Of a stretch of DNA of 64,000 nt, positions 42,079 to 51,212 are shown piece by piece. Positions within the stretch are counted from its first letter, which is position 1, and each line of letters starts with the position of its first letter. The stretch comes from Corynebacterium sp. p3-SID1056. Lineage in GTDB: Bacteria > Actinomycetota > Actinomycetes > Mycobacteriales > Mycobacteriaceae. A model generated the notes under the pieces. That model did not search any database. It saw only the letters and a program-made list of their open reading frames with translations, and had not been told where the DNA came from. The translations under genes were made by a program, and so were the position numbers. The stretch covers positions 248,001 through 312,000 of the forward strand of contig NZ_JALXXL010000002.1 of assembly GCF_025152525.1 (NCBI RefSeq), read 5' to 3'.

Positions 42079-44100
42079 TTAGATGTTCTTGACCGAGAGC
42101 AGTCCTTCCTTCTTCGCCAGCACAGACTGAACCACAATGCACACAAGCGCAACAGCAACGCCGATCAGGTCGGTGACCAGGTCGGGTGCCATCATCGTCA
42201 GCGCTGCGGCCGCGAACACGATTCGCAGGATCGGGTTCACCCGCACCATCAAATGGCCCTCCACTGCCACAGAGAGCAAGAGGACACCGACGACGCCCGT
42301 GACCGTGACCTGCAACGCTTCGACGAGACTGACGTCTTGCATCAACATTGCCGGGTTGAACACGAAGATGAACGGAATGATGTAGCCAGCCAGCGCAAGA
42401 CGCATCGATTGGAAACCGGTCTTGACCGGATCGCCGCCGGAAAGGCCCGCCGCGGCAAAGGAGGCCAGGGCCACCGGCGGGGTGATGTTGGCAAACAGGC
42501 CGAAGTAGAAGACGAAGAGGTGAGCGACCAGCGGCTCCACGCCGAGCTGTCCCAGCGCCGGAGCAGCCATCGTGGCCGTGATGATGTAGGTCGGGATCGA
42601 CGGCAGGCCCATGCCCAGGATGATGCAGGCGATCATTGTAAGGATCAGCGAGAGCAGGAGGTTGCCCGCGCCGATGGTGACAATCGCGTTGGCCAGCGTG
42701 ACACCGAAGCCGGTCAGGGTCACCACGCCCACGATGACGCCGACGGCGGCACAGGCGATGGACACGGACACGGCGGTCTTCGCGCCGTCGGCAAGCGCCT
42801 CGATGATCTCTTTGGGGCACATGCGGGTTGCTGGGCGCAGCTGCGCTATCACCACGGTGACGATGATGGTCAGCAGCGCGGAGAAGATGATGGTGCGGCC
42901 GGTGAAGAAGAGCATGTAGATCAAAAACAGCAGCGGCAGCATGAGGTGGCCGCGCTCTTTCATGACCTCTTTGACCGCAGGCAGGTTCTCCTTCGAGATG
43001 CCGCGCAGCCCTTCTTTTGTCGCGCGCAGGTGGACCTGTGCGATCACGCCGAGGTAGTACAGCAGGGCGGGCACGAGCGCGGCGATGGCGATATCGCGGT
43101 AGGGCATGCCCAGGGTCTCAGCCATGATGAACGCAGCGGCGCCCATCACCGGCGGCAGGATCTGGCCACCGACGGAGGCGGAGGATTCGACCGCGCCGGC
43201 AAAGACCGGCTTGTAGCCCACGCGCTTCATCATCGGGATGGTGAAAGCACCGGTGGTCACCACGTTGGCCACGGCTGCGCCGTTGATGGACCCCAGAAAA
43301 CCAGAGGCCACTACGGCCACCTTGGCCGGGCCGCCGCGGGACTGCCCGGCGAGCGCGAGCGCGATGTCGTTGAAGAACTGGCCCATGCCGGACTTTTGCA
43401 GGACTGCGCCGAAGAGCACGAAGAGGAAGATGTAGGACGCGGCGACGCCGACGGCGGTACTGAAGATACCTTCAGTAGTCAGGTACAAGAAGCTGGTCAG
43501 GTTTTCCCAGGTGTAGCCGCGGTGGCGCAGCATGCCTGGCATCTCGCGGCCGAAAAGCGCATACGCCATGAAAAGGATGCCCAGGATGGGCAGGGCCCAA
43601 CCCGTGATGCGTCGGGCAGCCTCGAGCACCAGCACGACCAACAAGATGCCGAAGACGAGGTCCATCTGGGTTGGCACACCTGCGCGTCGGACCAGGTCCT
43701 CGAAATTGAGGCAAATGTATACCGCCGGTGCGATCGCCGCGAGTGCGAGCACGATGTCGTAGATTGGCACCTTTGTCCGGCTGGCTCCCTTGTATGCGGG
43801 ATACAAGGTAAACGCCAGCACCAGGATCATCGCCACGTGCACAGCGCGGTGCACCAGCACCGGCGGCGTGCCGAAGTAGGCCGTATACATGTGGTACAGC
43901 GAAACGACAACGGCAAACGCTGTGATGACCCAAGCCGTCCGCGGAGACGCGAATTCTCGCAGCCGCGATTCGCGGTCGAACTTTTCCAGCAACTCTTGCG
44001 CGTCTTGCTCGAGCGTGCCGTCAGTAATCTGTTCAGGTTCGTTGTCCGACCTGGTGGCGTCGAGATCGACTTTGCGGGATACCGAGTTGGTGCTGTCCAT
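42079..44100 (-). CDS. TRAP transporter fused permease (DctQM fusion, TAXI type)
   Basis: A 673-residue membrane protein. The N-terminal soluble region (~1-60) is followed by four helices of the small-subunit type and about twelve of the large-subunit type. DctM signatures include SGFLGSINGAAVANVVTTGAFTIP (in pieces) and GGQILPPVMGAAAFIMAE, and near the C-terminus ITPPVALASFAAAGL. Fused permeases of this size are the partners of TAXI binding proteins. Substrates of such systems are often glutamate or other dicarboxylates, but not determined here. The binding-protein gene follows the same operon order upstream. Confidence 0.88.
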   Translation of the reverse strand: MDSTNSVSRKVDLDATRSDNEPEQITDGTLEQDAQELLEKFDRESRLREFASPRTAWVITAFAVVVSLYHMYTAYFGTPPVLVHRAVHVAMILVLAFTLYPAYKGASRTKVPIYDIVLALAAIAPAVYICLNFEDLVRRAGVPTQMDLVFGILLVVLVLEAARRITGWALPILGILFMAYALFGREMPGMLRHRGYTWENLTSFLYLTTEGIFSTAVGVAASYIFLFVLFGAVLQKSGMGQFFNDIALALAGQSRGGPAKVAVVASGFLGSINGAAVANVVTTGAFTIPMMKRVGYKPVFAGAVESSASVGGQILPPVMGAAAFIMAETLGMPYRDIAIAALVPALLYYLGVIAQVHLRATKEGLRGISKENLPAVKEVMKERGHLMLPLLFLIYMLFFTGRTIIFSALLTIIVTVVIAQLRPATRMCPKEIIEALADGAKTAVSVSIACAAVGVIVGVVTLTGFGVTLANAIVTIGAGNLLLSLILTMIACIILGMGLPSIPTYIITATMAAPALGQLGVEPLVAHLFVFYFGLFANITPPVALASFAAAGLSGGDPVKTGFQSMRLALAGYIIPFIFVFNPAMLMQDVSLVEALQVTVTGVVGVLLLSVAVEGHLMVRVNPILRIVFAAAALTMMAPDLVTDLIGVAVALVCIVVQSVLAKKEGLLSVKNI

Positions 44101-44131
44101 AGGTACTGCCTTCTCTCAGTTTCGGTGGGTA

Positions 44132-44611
44132 CTACCGCACGTAGACGGTAGCGAAGGTGTGATGTGGGATTTCATCGTCGAGAACCAGTGGTGGCTCTCC
44201 GTTCAGAAACGTGATGGTCAGGGCGTGTGACGTTTCGTGGGAGTGGACCCACTGCAGCCGGGGAATCTCGCGATCGATGCTGCTGGTGTGTACCATGCCG
44301 TCCTCGTTGCGTGTTATGCCTTCAAGATCGGTCGGGGCTCCCGCACCGAAGGACTTGAGGTACACGTCGGTAAGGACGAGGTGATCGTCTGCAACGCGGT
44401 AGCGTTCCTCCCACGGCGTCTTCTCAATCGAGTGGATCCAAGCGAGCGAAAGCGCATCCACCTCGTCGACGTCGACGTGGAAGAACTCGGTGCCAGACTC
44501 CGCGTCCGCCACCACGAGCTCCGGGGAGCTAGCGCAACTCGTCAGGCTGAGCGCGAGCAGGAGAGTGAGGGCGAAGGCGCGGAGTCGGTGCACGTGGGCG
44601 TCGACAAGCAC
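44132..44611 (-). CDS. DUF1850 lipoprotein of the TAXI-TRAP operon
   Basis: A 159-residue protein with a lipobox (LALSLTSC, Cys ~26) and a DUF1850 body: LAWIHSIEKTPWEERYRVADDHLVLTDVYLKSFGAG in pieces, then LQWVHSHETSHALTI. DUF1850 proteins are regularly encoded between TAXI binding proteins and fused permeases, as here; their role is unknown, perhaps periplasmic assembly or substrate delivery. Start at GTG 44611, four bases after the binding-protein stop; GTG 44593 would also keep the signal peptide. Confidence 0.75.
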   Translation of the reverse strand: MLVDAHVHRLRAFALTLLLALSLTSCASSPELVVADAESGTEFFHVDVDEVDALSLAWIHSIEKTPWEERYRVADDHLVLTDVYLKSFGAGAPTDLEGITRNEDGMVHTSSIDREIPRLQWVHSHETSHALTITFLNGEPPLVLDDEIPHHTFATVYVR

Positions 44612-44615
44612 TGCC

Positions 44616-45614
44616 CTAGAGCGCGCCTACCTCTTCGAAGTAGCGGCGCGCGCCGGGGTGCAGCTCGGTGGCCAGGCCATCCTCGACGGAATCGAGCGTG
44701 ATCTGCTTTGCGGCGTTGTGCGCCCCTTGGATCTGGTCCAAGTTTTCAAAGAGCGCCTTGGTGATCTCGTAGACCTGGTCATCATCCAGGCTCGGGGAGA
44801 CCAAAAGCTGGTTGGTGATCGAAGCGGTCGGCACATCCTCTGCCTCGTCGTAGGTGCCGCCCGGGATCGCATCGCTTTCGAAGAAGGGGTACTTTTCCTG
44901 CAGCTTCTCCATGCCTTCGCCCTCAATAGGCACGATGACCACATCGTCGGTGGTCACCAGGTCCATCACGGAGCTGTTTGGCAGGCCAGAGGTGACAAAC
45001 GCCGCGTCGGTCTGACCGTTCTTGATCTGGTCGATCGAGTCGGCGTAGGAAAGGTAGTCCTGGTTGATGTCGTCGTAGCTCATGCCGTGGGCCTCGAGAA
45101 TCATCTGAGCGTTGAGCTCAACACCCGAGTTCTGGTCACCGACGCCAACGCGCTTGCCCTTCAGATCCTCCACCGAGGTAATCCCCGAGCTCTTCGTGGT
45201 GACAATCTGCACGAAGTTCGGGTACAGCGCGGTAATCGCCTTGAGATCCTTCAGCGCTTCCTTGCCCTCGAAGGGGCCCGTGCCCTCAATGGCCTGGCGG
45301 GTGGCATCGCCCATGGCGAAAGCGACCTCCGCGCGTCCATCGGTGAGCAACTGGATGTTCTCTACCGAGGCGCCCGAGGCCTGGACGGACGCATCAGCGC
45401 CCAGCGTGTCGCCCAAGACCTGGGACATGGCAGCGCCAATTTGGTAGTAGGGGCCAGAGGTGCCGCCGGTAGCGATGGTGACGAAGTCCACGCTGGACTC
45501 GCCGGAGCTCGCCGAGTTGCTGGAGTCTCCGCCCGCGTCCGAGCCGGAGTCGGAGCAGCCAGTAAGCAATAGGGCAGCGGCTGCGACGGCGGCGGCTGTA
45601 GAACGAATACGCAT
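44616..45614 (-). CDS. TAXI-family TRAP solute-binding lipoprotein
   Basis: A 332-residue exported lipoprotein: signal peptide with lipobox LLTGC (Cys ~20), a Ser/Gly/Asp linker, and the TAXI family start FVTIATGGTSGPYYQIGAAMSQ, followed by ASGASVENIQLLTDGRAEVAF and the LKGKRVGVGDQNSGVE stretch. It captures the substrate outside the membrane for the fused permease. The ATG at 45614 has GGAG upstream; a TTG four codons earlier is less likely. First gene of the operon reading left to 42079 or 41327. Confidence 0.92.
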   Translation of the reverse strand: MRIRSTAAAVAAAALLLTGCSDSGSDAGGDSSNSASSGESSVDFVTIATGGTSGPYYQIGAAMSQVLGDTLGADASVQASGASVENIQLLTDGRAEVAFAMGDATRQAIEGTGPFEGKEALKDLKAITALYPNFVQIVTTKSSGITSVEDLKGKRVGVGDQNSGVELNAQMILEAHGMSYDDINQDYLSYADSIDQIKNGQTDAAFVTSGLPNSSVMDLVTTDDVVIVPIEGEGMEKLQEKYPFFESDAIPGGTYDEAEDVPTASITNQLLVSPSLDDDQVYEITKALFENLDQIQGAHNAAKQITLDSVEDGLATELHPGARRYFEEVGAL

Positions 45615-45761
45615 TGTGTTCTCCAATCAGGATAGGGGATGGGATGTATGTGTCCTGACTCCAATAAAGCTAGCAATATGAGCTACGTCATGTCTGGAGT
45701 TTCTTGGAATTGACCGAAATGTGACCGGTGACGCGGGGTGCGGGTGCTCAATGAATGGGGC

Positions 45762-45785
45762 GCAAAAGGAGCTAGCTCCATTTGC
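45762..45785. repeat. 24-bp palindrome, copy 1
   Basis: GCAAA, one base, the perfect 12-bp palindrome GGAGCTAGCTCC (45768-45779), one base, TTTGC: symmetrical except for the single bases. An almost identical copy follows 69 bp to the right. It lies ~150 bp upstream of the TAXI operon start, in a 362-bp stretch (45615-45976) with no other convincing feature. Confidence 0.8.
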
Positions 45786-45830
45786 ACACACGCCGCCGCT
45801 AAAACCCGAGGTCGCGCCAAACCGAAAACC

Positions 45831-45854
45831 GCAAACGGAGCTAGCTCCATTTGC
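45831..45854. repeat. 24-bp palindrome, copy 2
   Basis: Same architecture as copy 1, core GGAGCTAGCTCC at 45837-45848, differing at one of 24 positions. Both are followed by CAC. The copies are in intergenic DNA between the TAXI operon and the cupin gene; they could be operators or a dispersed repeat family. Confidence 0.8.
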
Positions 45855-45976
45855 ACCTGCGCCCCGCACACCCGGAAAACCTCCCACACCCCGCGCGAGA
45901 AGCCGATAAAGTGGTGCGTGAACGTCACCCCAAAGACCCCTCGCCACCGCCGAAACCCCAAAGATTGGACCCAACG

Positions 45977-46396
45977 ATGTCTCAGCAAGAAGACGACCTA
46001 CCCGTCAACAGTCCCGAGATGTTCGGCAGCGCCGATTCCAGCGACTCCACCGACCACGCCACGCGCATCCAAACCATCAACGCTGTCGCCCCGCAGCCGG
46101 ACAACGCACGCCCGGGGGTCAAGCGCCTGCTGCAGGGCGACGGCGCGAACCTCATTGTGTTTAACTTCTGCCCTGGCCAGACGCTTCCCGACCACAAAGC
46201 GGCCCACCCCATCACCGTGCAGTGTCTCAACGGTTCCCTGGAATTCGAGTGCGGCGGGGAGCGTTTCCCGCTTAAACAGGGCGAGGTCGTCCACCTGCGC
46301 GCTCACGTGCCGCACGCCGTCTACTGCCCGGTCGATGCCCTGTCGGAGGGCAACATTCTGTTGCTCAGCATGCTCACCGGCGAACGGCACAGCTAA
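45977..46396 (+). CDS. Small cupin-domain protein
   Basis: A 139-residue protein with one cupin fold: motif 1 region CPGQTLPDHKAAHPITVQCLNGSLEFECGGE (in pieces) with G..., H..H spacing reduced, and motif 2 HLRAHVPHAVYCPVDA. Such single-domain cupins bind a metal or small ligand. The ATG at 45977 is chosen because the frame further left runs through the palindromic repeat region and has no protein-like composition; no strong ribosome site is seen. The gene converges on the DUF488 remnant. Confidence 0.7.
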   Translation: MSQQEDDLPVNSPEMFGSADSSDSTDHATRIQTINAVAPQPDNARPGVKRLLQGDGANLIVFNFCPGQTLPDHKAAHPITVQCLNGSLEFECGGERFPLKQGEVVHLRAHVPHAVYCPVDALSEGNILLLSMLTGERHS

Positions 46397-46402
46397 ACAA
46401 AT

Positions 46403-46834
46403 CTAAAGGTGCTCGATCTCCACGTTGTCCCAGATTTCGGCGAGGTATTCGGCGGCGACTAACCGGTGGCAGGTTTATGGGTCGGATTCGGAGCAGAGGA
46501 GTACGGCGTCGCTAAGCATTGAGCGATCCAGCGACGAGACCTCACCGGCGCGGTACTCCTCGCGCAGCTGGCGAGCGAACTCATCAAAACCGATCTCGTC
46601 ATGCCGATAGGCCCGCATGAGCTCCGCCGACGGCGCAAGGGCCAGCTCGTGCGTGTACGGCATATCCAGGATGACCCGCAGGAAGTAGCGCAGGTCTTCC
46701 TTCTTGGTAAACCCGGCGAGCTGGTTCGTGTTGGAGCGGCGAATATCCACCACCCGCTGCACACCGGACTCGCGCAGGATGTCGAAGAACTCTTCCGCGC
46801 TCTTGTGCGAGAACCCGAGCGTATAGATCCGCAT
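46403..46834 (-). pseudogene. DUF488 gene with an in-frame TAA
   Basis: The first 119 codons (46475-46834) encode a DUF488 protein: MRIYTLGFSHKSAEEFF, VVDIRRSNTNQL, and DAVLLCSESDP. A TAA at 46475-46477 interrupts it, but the same frame continues for 23 codons with TCHRLVAAEYLAEIW, exactly the family's C-terminal 'CHR' motif that follows 'LLC.E..P'. The gene is therefore broken by one nonsense codon near its end, removing the conserved His-Arg. The ATG has a perfect AGGAGG overlapping the nitroreductase stop, so it was translationally coupled to that gene. Confidence 0.8.
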
Positions 46835-46841
46835 AATCCTC

Positions 46842-47630
46842 CTAGATCACGAAGCCTTGCCAGCGTGCGGCCTGCAACGACTCATCCTCGCGCTCGCGCT
46901 GCGGCGTGAGCAGTTTGGCCACCTGGTTGATGTAGCTGTCCACGCGGCTGTTGGCGTTGCGCAGGTCGTAGTAGGTGGTCATCTCCTTGTCGTAGTCGGC
47001 GAGCGCCTCGGACCAGCTCGTGCGGTGCTGGTAGCCGTTCTCCATCACCCGGAACTCAGGTGCCATGCGCGGCTTGAGCTGCGGGTTCTGCCCTGGCCAG
47101 CCGAGCGTCAGCCCGACGACGGGGAAGGTGTAGCGCGGCAGCCGCAGCGCCTCAATCACCGCAGCCGTGTTGTTGTGAATATTGCCGAGGAAGTTCGCAC
47201 CCAGCCCAAGCGACTCGGCGGCATTCACTACGTTTTGGGCCATCAAGCAGGCGTCGGTGAACCCCTCGACGAACACCTTCGTTTTGCCTGCGGCCACCGG
47301 GTCGTAGCCTTGTTCCCGCAGGATAGCGGCATTCCTTGCCGAGTCCACAATAAACAGCAAGTACACCGGCGCCCGCTCGACGTACTCCTGCTCACCAATC
47401 TCCGCGAGCCGCGCCCGCAGCTTCGGATCCGTCACTCGAATGATGCTCGCGTGCTGCATCCCCCGCGAGCTCGCGGTCCGCATCGCCACGCGGTACAGCG
47501 TCTCCATCGTCTCGTCGCTGACCGGCTGGTCGGTGAACTCGCGGATCGTGCGGTGCGTGAGCTGCGTGCGCACCGACGGCGGCGCGTCAATCGAGAGGTC
47601 TTCGGGCTTAGGCGCGAGTGCATCAGTCAT
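46842..47630 (-). CDS. Nitroreductase family FMN oxidoreductase (NfsA/FRP-like)
   Basis: A 262-residue NADPH-dependent flavin reductase. Near the N-terminus HRTIREFTDQPVSDETMETL is the usual FMN-binding start; later SLGLGANFLGNIHNN and PVVGLTLGWPGQNPQLKPRM match the NfsA/FRP branch. It reduces nitro compounds, quinones or flavins in the cytoplasm. The ATG at 47630 has TAGCGT (minus strand, 47638-47643) seven bases before it, suggesting a leaderless transcript. Its stop overlaps the ribosome site of the DUF488 remnant downstream. Confidence 0.87.
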   Translation of the reverse strand: MTDALAPKPEDLSIDAPPSVRTQLTHRTIREFTDQPVSDETMETLYRVAMRTASSRGMQHASIIRVTDPKLRARLAEIGEQEYVERAPVYLLFIVDSARNAAILREQGYDPVAAGKTKVFVEGFTDACLMAQNVVNAAESLGLGANFLGNIHNNTAAVIEALRLPRYTFPVVGLTLGWPGQNPQLKPRMAPEFRVMENGYQHRTSWSEALADYDKEMTTYYDLRNANSRVDSYINQVAKLLTPQREREDESLQAARWQGFVI

Positions 47631-47811
47631 GCGGTCCACGCTACCGCAGGGCCCCTCGCTTATCGACGCCCCGCTGTCCCTCCGTACTTCCTCCTCTGCG
47701 CCCTGGCGATGCTCCACCCGGTGCAGTGATGCTGCCTACTCCAACCTGGAATTATGAATATACTGCGGCAAATTCAAGTGAATATCTTGAACATCGACTA
47801 ACGTAAGCCAA

Positions 47812-47890
47812 GAGAATTGAACCTCAGTAAGGTGCCGCCTCGATTGCGGTACTGATTGCTCCAACCGACGCCTTGTGCGTCGGTTTTCTC
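47812..47890 (+). ncRNA. tracrRNA of the type II-C CRISPR system
   Basis: GAGAATTGAACCTCAGT (47812-47828) is an anti-repeat: it pairs with the first 17 bases of the repeat read on the minus strand without a mismatch (three G-U pairs). After it come a nexus-like hairpin (GTGCCGC / GCGGTAC, ~47832-47852), the GATTGCTCC linker, and a terminator stem AACCGACGC / GCGTCGGTT (47863-47885) with TTTT. The order matches, from memory, the C. diphtheriae tracrRNA. The 5' end is not fixed: TATACT at 47759-47764 is one possible -10 box, and a TTCAAG/CTTGAA hairpin lies at 47773-47791. Confidence 0.9.
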
Positions 47891-47908
47891 ATAGGAAGAT
47901 AAAGCGCT

Positions 47909-50900
47909 ATGGCCGTAAGTCCTGTTCCTTATCGAGTCGGAATCGACGTTGGTACCCATTCTGTCGGATTCGCAGCAATTGAAGTGGATGAGCGTGACGT
48001 TCCACTTCGGATCTTGAGTGCAGTCTCGCTCATCCATGATTCAGGTGTAGATCCGGATGAGAACAAGACCGCTATTTCTCGCTTAGCTAAATCGGGTGTT
48101 GCACGTCGGACGCGTCGACTTTATAAGCGGCGTCGCGCTCGTCTCCGCAAGTTGGAAGCTTATCTTTCGAAACTGGGCTGGCGCACTGAACCATTCGAGG
48201 CATATAGCGATCCCTACTACCCGTGGAAGGCTCGTGCTGCGCTCGCTAATGGGTACATTTCGGATGCGGAAGAGAGAGGCGAGAAGCTTTCAGTTGCTTT
48301 CAGGCACATCGCAAACCATCGTGGTTGGCGGAACCCCTACACAGAGGTCTCCACTCTCTATTGCCCCGGGGAGGCAAGCGAAAACTTTGAGCAGATCCGC
48401 TCTGAGCTTGCTGAGACAAAGGGGGTAGCAATCCCGGCGGATTGCACTGTCGGCCAGCTCATCTCGTTTGCTTCGTTCGGTGTGGACCGTCTGCGCGGGG
48501 GCGGCAAGAAGAAAGACGAAAAGAAGCCGGCATCAGAGGTGAAGAGTGCGGTCCTGTCTGCGCGTCTGCACCAGAAGGATCTCGCACGAGAGGTAAACGA
48601 GATCTGCAAGGTACAGCGTATCGAGGACGCATTGCGTAAGGAGCTTATCGACCACATTTTCGCTGCGGAGTCACCAAAGGGAGCGCAATCTGGACGAGTC
48701 GGCAAGGATCCACTGCAGCCAAAGCTGCCTCGTGCGTTAAAAGCTTCAGACGCTTTTCAGCGCTACAGAATTGCCTCGATTATCGGCAATCTCAGAATCA
48801 AAGACGGCGGACCACTTTCAGCGGACCAGTTCGCGTTGGTTTTTAATTTCCTCGTCAATGCGGATCCGAAAAAGGAATTGTCGTGGAATGACGTGGCAGA
48901 TCTCCTCGGCATCGATCGGGGAGACTTGCGGGGAACGGCTGCGGTAACGGCGGATTTCGAGCGTGCAGGAAATCGTCCACCGATCCATGAGACTTCCAAA
49001 ATTTTCTTGACCACTAAGATCAAGCCGTTGAAAGAATGGTGGAGCTTAGCGTCAACCGAAGCTCGAGACGCGATGGTCGGTGCCATGTCTAATGGCGCTA
49101 TCGAGCAAGCGTCCTCGGAAGCAGCTGCTGAAGTTGAATCATTCTTCGCCTCGCTGTCAGAAGAAGAGCAGGCAAAACTAGATGGTTTCCATTTACCAAT
49201 GGGACGCGCAGCATACAGCGAAGATACGCTGAACCGCCTCACCTCCAGGATGGTTGAGGAAGGTATCGACCTTTTTGAGGCACGCAAAAAGGAATTCGGG
49301 ATCTCCAATGATTGGCGCCCGCCTGCCCCTGCGATAGGGGAGAGGGTAGGTAATCCTGCTGTGGATAGAGTTCTCAAACAAGTTGCCCGTTTCTTGTCTG
49401 CCGCTGAGCACCAGTGGGGAGCTCCTACTGCAATCATCGTGGAGCATGTGAGGGACGGCTTCATTAGTGAAGCGAAGACGCGAGAACTAGAACGCGATAA
49501 CGAGCGTCGCCGGAAGCGCAACGAGAAACTGGTTCAAGAAATGCACCAGGTACTTGGTGTTCAGGGGAAGGTGCGCGCTGGCGATATCTGGAAATACCAA
49601 TCTGTTCAGCGGCAAAACTGCAAGTGCGCATACTGCGGAGAGAAGATTACGTACCATACCGCTGAGATGGATCATATTGTTCCTCAAGCAGGTCCTGGAT
49701 CGACTAATACTCGTGACAATCTTGTTGCAGTGTGCCATCGCTGTAACCTCGCGAAGAAAAATGTTCCGTTCGCAACCTGGGCCGCAAAATGTGGTATTCC
49801 CGGGGTGAGCCTGGAAAACGCGATTGAACAAACTCGATTCTGGTGCGAAGACGAGGGACTCACGCGTGCGCAGTTCAATAAGTTTAGGCGCAGCGTCCAA
49901 ACCCGTCTAAGGCGAACTTCTTTGGACGAGCCTCTCGACAATCGCTCGCTGGAGTCAGTAGCTTGGATGGCGAATGAACTGCATGCACGAATCGCGCAAC
50001 ACTTCCAAGATAGTGGTACGAAGGTTAACGTTTACCGCGGCGAACTCACTCACGAAGCTCGTCTTGCGTCGGGCATCCACGACAGAATTCGCTTTATTGA
50101 CGGAGTAGGAAAGACCCGACTTGACCGGCGTCACCATGCGGTGGATGCGGCGGTAATCAGTATGACTTCGCCATACGTTGCAGAGACACTCTCCCTGAGG
50201 CGGAATCAGCGACGTAATCACCGGCTTACTGGACGGTCAGAGCAGTGGCGTGAGATGCGGGGTTTGGATGCGGAACACCGCGCGGCGTGGGCAGCATGGG
50301 TGCGACGTATGGATGCCCTCGCTCAACTGCTAGCTGCAGCTATGAAGAATGATCAGGTCGTAGTCACATCGAACCGTCGGTTGACGCCGGGTAATAGTCG
50401 CGCGCACGAAGACACGATCGGATCACTAGCAACGTTGAAGGTCGGCGATGCCCTCTCGGTTGAAACCATTGACCAGGCTTCAAGCGAAGCGTTGTGGTGC
50501 GCGCTTACGCGTCACCCGGATTTCGATGCAAAGAATGGACTTCCGCAAGACCCACATCGCGAGATTCAGGTGCATGGCACTCACCTCGCCGCTGATGACG
50601 ATATTGGGTTCTTCCCAATCAAGTCTGGAGCAGTTGCGGTCCGTGGTGGGTACGCCGAGTTAAGCCGGTTCCATCACGCGCGCATTTACAAGATCGATAC
50701 TGGCAAAAAGCCAACCTACGGAATGCTCCGCGTCTACGACTACGATCTGCGGAATAAGAAAGACGTTGACGTCTTCACTGTAGATTTGCCGCCGCAGACG
50801 ATGAGTATGCGTCAGACCGAGCCCAAGAAGTTGCGAACTGCGCTAGCTGAAGGGACAGCGGAGTACCTCGGCTGGGTGGTGCCGAACGACGAATTTGTGA

Positions 50901-51211
50901 TTGATCCTGAAATGATTTCTGGTCCAGATACTGATGCGCTCTTCAACGCGTACGGACCAATTGACCGCTGGGTCCTAAAAGGCTTTTACGGGCCGAGCAA
51001 ATTGACTCTATTCCCGCTGAAGATTAGCGCCGAAGGCCTGTCGAAAGACGCCAACGCAAGAGTGGTTAAGCTGGTGAAAACTAAGGGATTGATCAAGAGC
51101 GTGAATGCGCTGTTCTCTGCCGGTGAGGTTCAGATCATTCGGCGAACTACTCTCGGTACCGAGCGCTGGAGCTCAGACGCACATTTGCCCCTGTCTTGGA
51201 AGTCGCGATGA
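47909..51211 (+). CDS. cas9: CRISPR-associated endonuclease Cas9 (type II-C)
   Basis: An 1100-residue RNA-guided nuclease. RuvC-I has Asp13 in VGIDVGTHSVGF; an arginine-rich bridge helix follows (RRTRRLYKRRRARLRKLE, ~65-85). RuvC-II Glu512 is in IIVEHVRDG, the HNH domain has CAYC...Asp588-His589 (MDHIVPQ) and CHRCNLAKKN, and RuvC-III has HHAVDAAV with Asp746. All catalytic residues are present and the frame is intact. The size and the lack of csn2 or cas4 fit type II-C. The ATG at 47909 follows AGGAAG, 19 bp after the tracrRNA terminator. cas1 begins one base after the stop. Confidence 0.97.
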   Translation: MAVSPVPYRVGIDVGTHSVGFAAIEVDERDVPLRILSAVSLIHDSGVDPDENKTAISRLAKSGVARRTRRLYKRRRARLRKLEAYLSKLGWRTEPFEAYSDPYYPWKARAALANGYISDAEERGEKLSVAFRHIANHRGWRNPYTEVSTLYCPGEASENFEQIRSELAETKGVAIPADCTVGQLISFASFGVDRLRGGGKKKDEKKPASEVKSAVLSARLHQKDLAREVNEICKVQRIEDALRKELIDHIFAAESPKGAQSGRVGKDPLQPKLPRALKASDAFQRYRIASIIGNLRIKDGGPLSADQFALVFNFLVNADPKKELSWNDVADLLGIDRGDLRGTAAVTADFERAGNRPPIHETSKIFLTTKIKPLKEWWSLASTEARDAMVGAMSNGAIEQASSEAAAEVESFFASLSEEEQAKLDGFHLPMGRAAYSEDTLNRLTSRMVEEGIDLFEARKKEFGISNDWRPPAPAIGERVGNPAVDRVLKQVARFLSAAEHQWGAPTAIIVEHVRDGFISEAKTRELERDNERRRKRNEKLVQEMHQVLGVQGKVRAGDIWKYQSVQRQNCKCAYCGEKITYHTAEMDHIVPQAGPGSTNTRDNLVAVCHRCNLAKKNVPFATWAAKCGIPGVSLENAIEQTRFWCEDEGLTRAQFNKFRRSVQTRLRRTSLDEPLDNRSLESVAWMANELHARIAQHFQDSGTKVNVYRGELTHEARLASGIHDRIRFIDGVGKTRLDRRHHAVDAAVISMTSPYVAETLSLRRNQRRNHRLTGRSEQWREMRGLDAEHRAAWAAWVRRMDALAQLLAAAMKNDQVVVTSNRRLTPGNSRAHEDTIGSLATLKVGDALSVETIDQASSEALWCALTRHPDFDAKNGLPQDPHREIQVHGTHLAADDDIGFFPIKSGAVAVRGGYAELSRFHHARIYKIDTGKKPTYGMLRVYDYDLRNKKDVDVFTVDLPPQTMSMRQTEPKKLRTALAEGTAEYLGWVVPNDEFVIDPEMISGPDTDALFNAYGPIDRWVLKGFYGPSKLTLFPLKISAEGLSKDANARVVKLVKTKGLIKSVNALFSAGEVQIIRRTTLGTERWSSDAHLPLSWKSR

Positions 51212-51212
51212 A

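Noticed and set aside
47743-47908. A protein gene between the nitroreductase and cas9
   Set aside because: Only a short plus-strand frame exists (47618-47806) and it ends before the tracrRNA; the interval is explained by the tracrRNA and its promoter region.
51105-51212. An N-terminal extension of Cas1 by 36 codons
   Set aside because: It lies entirely inside the cas9 3' end in another frame, and the Cas1 fold begins right after the ATG at 51213.
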